From NCBI GenBank assembly GCA_025358055.1, contig JANYKV010000019.1, forward strand, positions 1 through 64,000: a DNA stretch of 64,000 nucleotides, written 5' to 3'. Source of the DNA: Gemmatimonadota bacterium. Lineage in GTDB: Bacteria > Gemmatimonadota > Gemmatimonadetes > Gemmatimonadales > GWC2-71-9. Of this stretch, positions 16,812 to 23,964 are shown one piece after another. The stretch's first letter is position 1; each line of letters opens with the position of its first letter. The translations under genes and the position numbers were made by a program. The notes under the pieces were generated by a model, which worked only from the letters and a program-made list of their open reading frames with translations, searched no databases and was not told where the DNA came from.

Positions 16812-19202
16812 TTAGTCGCGTTTGCCGCGCAAATGTCGGTCAAAGAACTCGACGGAGCGGCGGACGAAATCGAGTCGGCTCGATTCGGTCTGAATCACAT
16901 GAGGCTCCGTCGGGTACACCATCACATCAAAGCGCTTCCGATCCTCGATCAACTTCTGAATCAACCGGGCGGCATCCTGAAAGTGGACATTGTCATCGAC
17001 AATGCCGTGGATGATGAGCAGCGGATCGGCGAGGCCCTTGGTATAGTAGATCGGGCTGGAGAGGCGGTACGCCGCCGAGTCCTGAGAGGGGAGCCCGAGG
17101 ACCCGACTGGTCCAGACGTGATCGTAATGCGCCCAATCCGTCACTGAGGCATTCGCGATCCCCGCCGCAAACACCCCCGGATGACGGAAGAGCGCCATCA
17201 ACGTAAAGAAGCCGCCATACGATATTCCGTAGACGCCGATTCGCGTCCGGTCGATGCCCTGCTCTTTCACCAAATAGTCGATCGCGGGGAGCGCGCCATC
17301 GACATCCTTTTGGCCCATCGATTGGTAGATGTCCGTTCGATAGTCGCGACCATACCCGGCGCCCCCTCGGTAGTCGAAATCGAGAACCGTGTAACCCTGC
17401 TCGACGAGATAGTGGAGCAACCCGAGATGCAAACCGTAGCCATACACCGACCAACCGTGATGCGTGAATTGCCGATACCCACCACCGTGGACGTGGAGAA
17501 TCGCGGCATGCTCAGAATTCGGTTTCTCCGGCCGGTAGAGGGCCCCCCATACCGGTTTCCCGTCTTGATGGATGACGGACACAATGGTTGGGCGGATCAA
17601 CCGGTGGGTGAAGTAGGAGTCGTTGCCACTGACGGTCACTCGAGTTCCGAGCGCCCCCGCCTTCCGATCCCGAAGAAAAAGATCCGGGAGGCTAACGGCG
17701 TCGCCGAAGATCTCGGCCACTCTCCCTCCGTCGGGGGACAGGGCGCCGATATGCCTCCCCGGCTGTTCCGTGATTCGGGTCAGCTCTCCTCCAGCTGCCG
17801 GCAGCGTATACAACTGGTCGTCCGACGGACTCTCCCGACTCGCCCCGATGAGCCAAGTGGTCCGATCTCGCGACAACTCCGCCGCGCGAACCTCCCAGTG
17901 ACCGGACGTCAACGGTTGGATTTGTCCATTCGCACCGATCAGATAGAGGTGGCTCCAGCCCGAACGCTCCGAAGCGAAGACGAGTCGACCTCCGGTTAGC
18001 CACTCGAGCAGGGTTGCCCCGCCTTCCTCTGACAACACCGGAGGACCGCCGAGCCACGCATCATCGTGGTCGTGAGCCAGCACGCGGGATTTCCCGGTAG
18101 CAGGGTCCAACTCGACGATCCAGAGATCGTGCCAATCAGTTGACACCAGCTGCACGACGGCGCGATCACCCTCGATGCTCCAGGTGGGACCGTGGGGAAT
18201 GGTCGACCGGCCACCGGCCTCGGGTAGGTCGAGCCAATTGATCAGGAGCTTCTCCGGAGGGACACTCGGGTCGATCCGGATGACTCCGAGCCGAAGCCGG
18301 TCTTGCGGTTCGCCAACTTTCTCTCGAGCGGTCAGCGCTTGCGCATACCCGGATTCCGCTACGTAGTCGAGATAGGTGGTGGTCGGAGCGGGGGAGACCG
18401 GCGTTCGAGCGATGAAGGTGACAAATTGTCGGTTCGGGGAAAGTTGGAGGTTCTCCAGATGCGTTCCAATCGCGGCTGGGATCAACTGGGCACCATCCGC
18501 GATCCGTTGCCGGCGGAGGGTCGCTTCCCGCTTCGTCACGCTGTCGCGAACCCGCGCAAAAAGCTCTAATTGCTGCCCCTGCAGCCAGGTCGCGCCTGCT
18601 CTCGATTCCAGCATCGGCAAAATGTATTTGCGCGTAATGCGTCGAAGGCTCGCAACGCGAACATCGAATGTGAAGAGATCCTCGCCCATCACAAACTGAA
18701 CCCACGACCCATCCGGGCTTACCAACGCAGGGCCCAGGCGATCACCCAGCGCCGCCGCAATTCGGACTTGGCCCGGCTGGTTAAGACTTCGCTCGTAAAG
18801 GAACAGCGAGCCCCTGGCGGTCCAAGCCGCCACACGTCCGTCTGCACTCCAACTGGGATGATCGGGAATCGGCTCGTCAGGCCGTGCGTCCCGGGCGCTG
18901 TTGCCTTGACGGCTCACGAAGAACCAGGGATCGGCCTCCGGGTCCTGTCCGCCGATGGGGTGCCGGTTCCAGCGGAAATACACTCCGGACCCATCGAGAG
19001 CCCACCGGGCATCGCGCGCCTCGAGACCGATCCACCGATTGTCCCGCGACGCGTCCTCGAGAGTGAACCGGTGGAGCCGAAGACCCGCACCGGTAGAAAG
19101 GTCTGACTGCCGGAGCGGCGTGGGTTCTTGTCCGGCGATCGGCCCGAGGCAGCAAATACCAACGCCCAGAGTTGTCAGAGCAATGCAAAGTCGCGTAGTC
19201 AT
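16812..19202 (-). CDS. Secreted dipeptidyl peptidase IV-like S9 peptidase
   Basis: 796 residues: signal peptide (MTTRLCIALTTLGVGICCLGPIAG), a DPP4 N-terminal eight-bladed propeller domain, and a C-terminal prolyl oligopeptidase domain. The catalytic triad is S661 in GISYGG, D736 in HGIVDDNVH and H768 in PTEPHV. HGIVDDNVHF is typical of DPP4, which removes X-Pro or X-Ala dipeptides from peptides. Length matches the family. ATG 19202 begins the signal peptide, although no strong ribosome-binding site is seen. It faces away from the HhH gene across about 190 bases. Confidence 0.92.
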   Translation of the reverse strand: MTTRLCIALTTLGVGICCLGPIAGQEPTPLRQSDLSTGAGLRLHRFTLEDASRDNRWIGLEARDARWALDGSGVYFRWNRHPIGGQDPEADPWFFVSRQGNSARDARPDEPIPDHPSWSADGRVAAWTARGSLFLYERSLNQPGQVRIAAALGDRLGPALVSPDGSWVQFVMGEDLFTFDVRVASLRRITRKYILPMLESRAGATWLQGQQLELFARVRDSVTKREATLRRQRIADGAQLIPAAIGTHLENLQLSPNRQFVTFIARTPVSPAPTTTYLDYVAESGYAQALTAREKVGEPQDRLRLGVIRIDPSVPPEKLLINWLDLPEAGGRSTIPHGPTWSIEGDRAVVQLVSTDWHDLWIVELDPATGKSRVLAHDHDDAWLGGPPVLSEEGGATLLEWLTGGRLVFASERSGWSHLYLIGANGQIQPLTSGHWEVRAAELSRDRTTWLIGASRESPSDDQLYTLPAAGGELTRITEQPGRHIGALSPDGGRVAEIFGDAVSLPDLFLRDRKAGALGTRVTVSGNDSYFTHRLIRPTIVSVIHQDGKPVWGALYRPEKPNSEHAAILHVHGGGYRQFTHHGWSVYGYGLHLGLLHYLVEQGYTVLDFDYRGGAGYGRDYRTDIYQSMGQKDVDGALPAIDYLVKEQGIDRTRIGVYGISYGGFFTLMALFRHPGVFAAGIANASVTDWAHYDHVWTSRVLGLPSQDSAAYRLSSPIYYTKGLADPLLIIHGIVDDNVHFQDAARLIQKLIEDRKRFDVMVYPTEPHVIQTESSRLDFVRRSVEFFDRHLRGKRD

Positions 19203-19389
19203 GGGTTAGAACAATCGCTCCAAAATCAAGGCAGGGAAAGGGCCCAGCGAGCAAATCGCCTGGTTTTGCAGCGCGCTCGGGCGGCGCAACGGAATCCGGC
19301 TTGGCTGCATCCAACATGATACGACGGCCGGGCGCGGTTCGGTCGTTTCAGGCGGTTTCTCACCGGCTCGCACGTGAATGGAGGGAACT

Positions 19390-19926
19390 ATGATCAGTTG
19401 GTGTTTTCGTATCGCATGCTCCGCGGCATTGGGGCTTGGGAGTGCTACCGGGCCGGCGCCTTCACCCGTCTCGTTCGGGGCGGAACCCACAATGACTATC
19501 GCCCCCGACCCTCGGGCCCTCGACCTCAACACCGCGTCCCGAGATGAACTCCTGCGATTCGATGGGATCGGGATGTTGTACGCCGACAAGATCATCCGGG
19601 GACGGCCCTATACGGAACGCAGTGAACTCGTTGCCCGCGACATTCTTCCCACCACACTCTATCTCCATCTCAAGTACCGCCTGTTTGTTTCGCCACGGCC
19701 GGCCAGCTGGTCCAGCGCGAGCAATTCCCCAACGCCGCCTGACAACCGACTGGACGTCAATGCTGCCTCGCGGGAGCAACTGACCTCGTTTCGTGGCATC
19801 GGGCAACTGTACGCCGACAAAATCATTTCGGGCCGTCCATACAAAGCGCCCATCGAACTGGTGGGCCGGCGCGTGATGCCGCTCGCGGCGTATGATTGGA
19901 TCAAAGACGGACTGGTAGCCCGATAG
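19390..19926 (+). CDS. Exported protein with two helix-hairpin-helix repeats (ComEA-like)
   Basis: 178 residues with a hydrophobic N-terminus, then two copies of a helix-hairpin-helix unit: LDLNTASRDELLRFDGIGML with ADKIIRGRPY, and LDVNAASREQLTSFRGIGQL with ADKIISGRPY, joined by a Pro/Ser-rich linker. Single HhH units of this type occur in ComEA, which binds incoming DNA during natural transformation. Tandem copies also occur in uncharacterised exported proteins. I use ATG 19390, 5 bases after GGAGG, not the ATG at 19378 that itself contains the ribosome-binding site. A terminator hairpin follows at 19982. DNA binding is inferred, not shown. Confidence 0.8.
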   Translation: MISWCFRIACSAALGLGSATGPAPSPVSFGAEPTMTIAPDPRALDLNTASRDELLRFDGIGMLYADKIIRGRPYTERSELVARDILPTTLYLHLKYRLFVSPRPASWSSASNSPTPPDNRLDVNAASREQLTSFRGIGQLYADKIISGRPYKAPIELVGRRVMPLAAYDWIKDGLVAR

Positions 19927-19981
19927 TCGAGCGTCCGGGTAGGATCGACACAATCGTCGCCAATAGAGCAGGCCTAATACA

Positions 19982-20014
19982 GTCCCGGCAGGTCATCCGC
20001 CGGGACTTCGTTTT
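19982..20014 (+). terminator. Rho-independent terminator
   Basis: GTCCCGGC (19982-19989) pairs perfectly with GCCGGGAC (19999-20006) around a 9-base loop and is followed by TTCGTTTT. It lies about 55 bases after the HhH gene and about 80 before the RNB gene, so it separates the two transcripts. Confidence 0.75.
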
Positions 20015-20093
20015 CGGTCCCTTGCCCTCGGTCTCTTGACGAGAGTACCCTATGGGCCCGCTCTAGTGATCCAACTCCAGACCGGATGGCCAC

Positions 20094-21542
20094 GTGACCG
20101 ACCCCATCGACCTTCGCGCCGCGGCGCACCAGGAAATGATCCGCGAAGGATTCGAACCCGACTTTCCGCCGGCGGTGGCGGCCGAGGTCGCGGCTTTCCA
20201 GGACGCACCCGCTGGCGATGCTTCGATTCGCGATCTCCGTGACCTGCCCTGGTCGTCGATCGACAACCCCGAGTCCCGAGATCTCGATCAGGTGGAGTAT
20301 GTGGAGGCGCTTCCGAGTGGAGACACGCGGGTCCTGGTCGGTATCGCTGATGTCGACGCCCTGGTACGACAAAGCTCCGCTATCGATCAGCACTCGGCCC
20401 ACAACACGACGTCGGTCTATTGCGGCGTCACCATGTTTCCGATGTTGCCGACCCAGTTGTCGACGGACCTCACCTCGCTCAACGAGAACGTCGATCGTCT
20501 CGCGATCGTCATCGAGTTCGTGGTCCAGGCCGATGGTACGAGCGGGGCCCACGATGTGTACCGCGCCCGGCTCCGCAATCGCGCGCAGCTCGACTACCCA
20601 AGTGTCGGAGGGTGGCTCGAAGGGCGGAGCAACGCGCCATCAAAGCTCGCGGCGTCGCGGGACCTCGAAGCACAGGTCACGGCGCAGGACAAGGTCGCCC
20701 AGGCCTTGCGAACCCAGCGCCATCGCGCCGGCGCCCTCGATCTGGAAACGATCGAAGCCACCCCGGTAGCCACCAACGGCAAGGTCACCGATCTCACCGT
20801 GCATCGGAAGAACCGGGCCACCATGCTGATCGAGGATTTCATGATCAGCGCCAATGTGACGATGGCGACCTTCATCGAGGCCAAAGGAATCGCATCGATC
20901 CGCCGGGTCGTGAAAGCACCGGAGCGCTGGAACCGAATGATTACGCTGGCGCAGACCTTGGGAGAGAAGCTACCGGCCGAGCCTGATTCGGGAGCGCTGG
21001 CGCAATTTCTCACCAAACGGCGCGCCGCCGACCCGGATCATTTCCCGGACCTCTCGCTATCGATCGTGAAGTTGATGGGGCCGGGCGAGTACGCCGTGCT
21101 GCTGCCGGGCCAAAAGGCCGAGGGTCACTTTGGGCTCGCGGTGCCTGACTATACCCATTCCACGGCGCCCAACCGCCGCTTTGCCGATCTCGTCATGCAA
21201 CGTCTCTTGAAGAGCATCCTCGCCGGGAACGGAACGCCGTATCCCAATGAAGTGCTCACGGCGGTCGCGACGCGGTGCACTCTGATGGAGGACGCCGCGC
21301 GAAAGGTGGAGCGGACCAGCCGGAAGCAAGCGGCGGCCCAGCTTCTCGCCGGCCGCATCGGAGATAGCTTTGACGCCATCGTGACCGGGGCGAATCCGAA
21401 GGGCACCTTCGTGCGCACCATCAACCCACCCGCTGAAGGTATGGTAGTGCGGGGGCAACATGGGATGGATGTCGGCGACCGGGTGACCGTGAAACTCTTG
21501 AGTGCAGACCCGGCCCGCGGGTTCATTGATTTCGGACGCTGA
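20094..21542 (+). CDS. RNB-domain ribonuclease (RNase II/R family, short form)
   Basis: 482 residues forming an RNB exoribonuclease core plus a C-terminal S1-like end (FDAIVTGANPKGTFVR to FIDFGR). It would degrade RNA 3' to 5' processively in the cytoplasm. The active-site segment at 56-69 is IDNPESRDLDQVEY: D57, D63 and D65 match RNase II D201/D207/D209, but the fourth position is Q66 instead of Asp. HSTAPNRRFADLVMQRLL matches the conserved substrate-binding block. N-terminal cold-shock domains of RNase R are absent. GTG 20094 is the start. It is convergent with the FAS1 operon. Confidence 0.9.
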   Translation: MTDPIDLRAAAHQEMIREGFEPDFPPAVAAEVAAFQDAPAGDASIRDLRDLPWSSIDNPESRDLDQVEYVEALPSGDTRVLVGIADVDALVRQSSAIDQHSAHNTTSVYCGVTMFPMLPTQLSTDLTSLNENVDRLAIVIEFVVQADGTSGAHDVYRARLRNRAQLDYPSVGGWLEGRSNAPSKLAASRDLEAQVTAQDKVAQALRTQRHRAGALDLETIEATPVATNGKVTDLTVHRKNRATMLIEDFMISANVTMATFIEAKGIASIRRVVKAPERWNRMITLAQTLGEKLPAEPDSGALAQFLTKRRAADPDHFPDLSLSIVKLMGPGEYAVLLPGQKAEGHFGLAVPDYTHSTAPNRRFADLVMQRLLKSILAGNGTPYPNEVLTAVATRCTLMEDAARKVERTSRKQAAAQLLAGRIGDSFDAIVTGANPKGTFVRTINPPAEGMVVRGQHGMDVGDRVTVKLLSADPARGFIDFGR

Positions 21543-21596
21543 GGCTTCGTCGTGGAGGGTGTTGCCCAGACCGTGTGGCCCAAGCGCCCGGTGGGT

Positions 21597-21625
21597 GCCT
21601 GTCATCCGGGCATTGGATGGCAGGC
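21597..21625. terminator. Hairpin between convergent RNB and FAS1 genes
   Basis: GCCTGTCATCC (21597-21607) pairs with GGATGGCAGGC (21615-21625), with one mismatch and a 7-base loop. It lies in the 100-base gap between convergent stops, so it can serve both strands. No long T-run is present. Confidence 0.5.
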
Positions 21626-21642
21626 CCCCCTCGAGCTCCAAA

Positions 21643-22077
21643 TCAACGGGGCAAGAGAACGCTGTCAATGACGTGAATCACTCCGTTGGAAGCGACAATG
21701 TCCGTCTTAAGCACAACAGCATTGTCGATCATCACGGAGCCTCCGTCGATTGTGATCTTCGCCGATTGGCCGTTGAGGGTCAACACCTCTTGCAACCCAA
21801 CTACGTCGGCCGCGAGGTAAGCGCCCGGAACGACATGATAGGTGAGTATGGCCGTGAGTTTAGCGTAGTCTTTGAGCAAGGCCTCGACCGTGCCCATCGG
21901 AAGTTTGGCGAAGGCCTGGTCGTTGGGCGCGAACACCGTGAAAGGGCCGTCAGATTTCAGGTCGGTGACCAGGCCCGCAGCGCCCAATGCTGCTGCGAGA
22001 GTCTGGAATGCGCCCGCGGCGATGGCGGTGTCCACGATGTCTTTCGGCGCTACAGAGGTTTGTGTTGCGGTAGCCAT
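21643..22077 (-). CDS. Fasciclin (FAS1) domain protein, no signal peptide
   Basis: 144 residues consisting of one FAS1 domain: [19 protein letters not shown], then [18 protein letters not shown] (H1 box), ILTYHVVPG and the terminal [14 protein letters not shown] (H2 box). FAS1 domains mediate adhesion or ligand binding outside the cell, but this copy has no evident signal peptide. TTAGGAG 8 bases upstream supports ATG 22077. It is the last gene of a DUF378-FAS1-FAS1 operon and ends with nearly the same sequence as its neighbour, indicating a tandem duplication. Confidence 0.92.
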   Translation of the reverse strand: MATATQTSVAPKDIVDTAIAAGAFQTLAAALGAAGLVTDLKSDGPFTVFAPNDQAFAKLPMGTVEALLKDYAKLTAILTYHVVPGAYLAADVVGLQEVLTLNGQSAKITIDGGSVMIDNAVVLKTDIVASNGVIHVIDSVLLPR

Positions 22078-22109
22078 GGTTTGGTTCTCCTAAGGTTTGG
22101 TGATCGGGA

Positions 22110-22601
22110 TTACTTGGGAAGAAGCACGCTGTCTATGACGTGAATCACGCCGTTTGACGCCTTGATGTGGGTGGCGGTCACGCGCGCGTTGCCCACCATG
22201 ACCTGGCCCTCTTTCACCCTAATTGCAAGCTCTTCGCCATTGACGGTCTTGGCGGACTTAAGGGCGACGACGTCCTTGGCCATGACCCGGCCTGAAACCA
22301 CGTGATAGGTAAGAATGCTGACGAGCTTCGCCTTATCCTTGAGCAAGCTTTCTAGCGTGCCCTTCGGCAGCTTGGCGAACGCCTCATCCGTCGGTGCGAA
22401 CACCGTAAATGGGCCGGGGCCCTTGAGCGTCTCCACCACCCCCGCGGCCTCGAGTGCGGTGGCGAGGATCTTGAAGGAACCTGCCGCGACCACGGTCTCC
22501 ACAACATCCCTGGTGGGCATTGAGGACTGCGCTACAACACCCTGGGTCAGCGCCGGCATAGCAAACGCCGTGACGAGTACCAAATGTTTGATTGAGTGCA
22601 T
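22110..22601 (-). CDS. Secreted fasciclin (FAS1) domain protein
   Basis: 163 residues. A signal peptide ([25 protein letters not shown]) precedes one complete FAS1 domain with [26 protein letters not shown] and [14 protein letters not shown]. It is probably exported and involved in surface interaction or matrix binding. I start at ATG 22601, since the upstream in-frame ATG 22640 adds an arginine-rich stretch before the signal. The gap to the next FAS1 gene is 32 bases and to DUF378 51 bases. The whole set would be read from the AT-rich promoter region shared with the MerR-cobalamin regulator. Confidence 0.92.
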   Translation of the reverse strand: MHSIKHLVLVTAFAMPALTQGVVAQSSMPTRDVVETVVAAGSFKILATALEAAGVVETLKGPGPFTVFAPTDEAFAKLPKGTLESLLKDKAKLVSILTYHVVSGRVMAKDVVALKSAKTVNGEELAIRVKEGQVMVGNARVTATHIKASNGVIHVIDSVLLPK

Positions 22602-22652
22602 CGGTCCAATTCTCCTAGGTAGACGGGTGATAAACGGCATTTCGGGTGCGGA

Positions 22653-22871
22653 CTACCGGGCCCGTGCCGGTGCCCAACGGTGTTGAATCCCTTTCCATTG
22701 CATGGCCTGATACACCGCCGCAAGGCCGACCAAGAGGTATACCAGTCGGCTGACGACGCTTCCCGCGCCCAACAGCGCGGCCACGAGATCCAGGTGGAAA
22801 CCACCCACCAGGCCCCAGTTAAGTCCTCCCACGACGAGCAGAGCCGCTGCAATCACATCGATCGTCTTCAT
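22653..22871 (-). CDS. DUF378 small membrane protein
   Basis: 72 residues with two hydrophobic helices (IDVIAAALLVVGGLNWGLVG and about 35-55) and the family's GGLNWGLVG signature near the N-terminus. DUF378 (YuzA-like) proteins are uncharacterised inner-membrane proteins. GGAG lies 9 bases before ATG. It is the first gene of the operon reading away from the photoreceptor-like regulator, with a predicted 5' leader of about 45 bases. Confidence 0.88.
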   Translation of the reverse strand: MKTIDVIAAALLVVGGLNWGLVGGFHLDLVAALLGAGSVVSRLVYLLVGLAAVYQAMQWKGIQHRWAPARAR

Positions 22872-22921
22872 AAATCATCGCTCCTGTGTGTTAATGTTGT
22901 AGTGTCCAAGTTACGTCTAGC

Positions 22922-22950
22922 AACATATCACACATAAGCAATCATGTCAA
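22922..22950 (-). promoter_or_regulatory. Candidate sigma70-type promoter for DUF378-FAS1 operon
   Basis: Reading the minus strand, TTGACA (22950-22945), a 17-base spacer and TATGTT (22927-22922) form a good -35 and a four-of-six -10. The surrounding DNA is far more AT-rich than the window. The -35 box is the mirror image of the one serving the opposite gene, 21 bases away. Confidence 0.55.
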
Positions 22951-22971
22951 TGTATGGTCTATATATATAAC

Positions 22972-23000
22972 TTGACAATACTTAGACTATTGAGTACCAT
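22972..23000 (+). promoter_or_regulatory. Candidate sigma70-type promoter for the CarH-like regulator
   Basis: TTGACA (22972-22977), a 17-base spacer and TACCAT (22995-23000, four of six) point into the MerR-cobalamin gene. Transcription would begin near 23007-23008, at the second ATG, implying a leaderless mRNA. An alternative -10 lies in TATATATATAA at about 22960-22970. The two facing -35 boxes flank AT-rich DNA that is a likely operator. Confidence 0.45.
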
Positions 23001-23964
23001 GAACTTCATGAAAGCCTCCCTGCGAAACGTCCCCCGCCATACCGTCCGACTCGTGGCCCAGCGGACCGGCCTCACCCCACATGTTCTGCGAGCCTGGGAG
23101 CGACGTTATGCGGTGGTCCACCCTCACCGATCCGCAGGCGGCCACCGGCTCTACTCCGATCTCGATCTGGAACGACTCGGGTTGTTGCAGGGTCTGGCGG
23201 CGGGAGGGCATAGCATCGGGCAGCTGGCGAAACTTCCACTCGAGGAATTGGTCCGTCTCGCCGATGAGCAACGGATGTCGCGTGGGCCGACGGCCGCACC
23301 AGTGCTTCCGGGAGCGGCCGACGCATATCGGGCCGACGTACTGCAGGCGGTGACCGATCTCGACACTCCTCGGCTCCAAAGCCTGCTCGACCAGAGCCTC
23401 CTGTCGCTCGGTGTCCCGGCGTTCGTAGACGGGCTCGCTGCCCCAGTGCTCCAGGAAATCGGTGAGCGCTGGAGCCGGGGGCAACTCAGCGTCGCCCACG
23501 AGCACCTGGCCACCGCTGCGGTCCGACGCGTGTTGGGATGGGCGTTGCGAACGTTCGAAGTGTCGACAGTCGCGCCGGGCATCGTGGTTGCGACACCACC
23601 TCGTCAGGTGCATGAGTTGGGTGCGCTGTTGGTCGCGGTCACCGCGGCGGCGGAGGGCTGGGGTGTCTCCTATCTCGGCGCCGACCTCCCCGTCGCCGAC
23701 ATCCTCTCGGCCGCGCGACAGACCCGCGCTCGCGTGGTGGCGCTGAGCGTGCTGCACCCGACCAATGACCCAAGCTTGCTCCATGACGTCGCCGGCCTTC
23801 GACAGGCGCTCGCGCCCGACGTCGTGCTCGTGGTCGGGGGTGGAGCCATCAACGTCTACGGCGATCAATTGGCCGCTGCCGGGGCCCGGATCATTCCCGA
23901 TCTCGCGGGGCTTCGGACGCTTCTGGCCTCGCTCCACAGCTCCGGGCCGGCCGGGACCCGATGA
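22999..23964 (+). CDS. CarH/LitR-like MerR-family cobalamin-binding photoreceptor regulator
   Basis: 321 residues. Residues 12-80 are a MerR winged helix (TVRLVAQRTGLTPHVLRAWERRY, then SAGGHRLYSDLDLERL). About 105-190 is the four-helix B12-binding-2 bundle containing the W-x9-EH motif of CarH (W158, E168, H169). Residues 195-310 are a Rossmann cobalamin domain with QVHELG (H205, lower ligand) and VVVGGGAINVYG. Known CarH/LitR proteins hold adenosylcobalamin, repress in the dark and release DNA in light. The residue after W158, His132 in Thermus CarH, is Ser159 here. No ribosome-binding site precedes ATG 22999 or 23008. Its stop overlaps the SDR gene (ATGA). Confidence 0.9.
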   Translation: MNFMKASLRNVPRHTVRLVAQRTGLTPHVLRAWERRYAVVHPHRSAGGHRLYSDLDLERLGLLQGLAAGGHSIGQLAKLPLEELVRLADEQRMSRGPTAAPVLPGAADAYRADVLQAVTDLDTPRLQSLLDQSLLSLGVPAFVDGLAAPVLQEIGERWSRGQLSVAHEHLATAAVRRVLGWALRTFEVSTVAPGIVVATPPRQVHELGALLVAVTAAAEGWGVSYLGADLPVADILSAARQTRARVVALSVLHPTNDPSLLHDVAGLRQALAPDVVLVVGGGAINVYGDQLAAAGARIIPDLAGLRTLLASLHSSGPAGTR

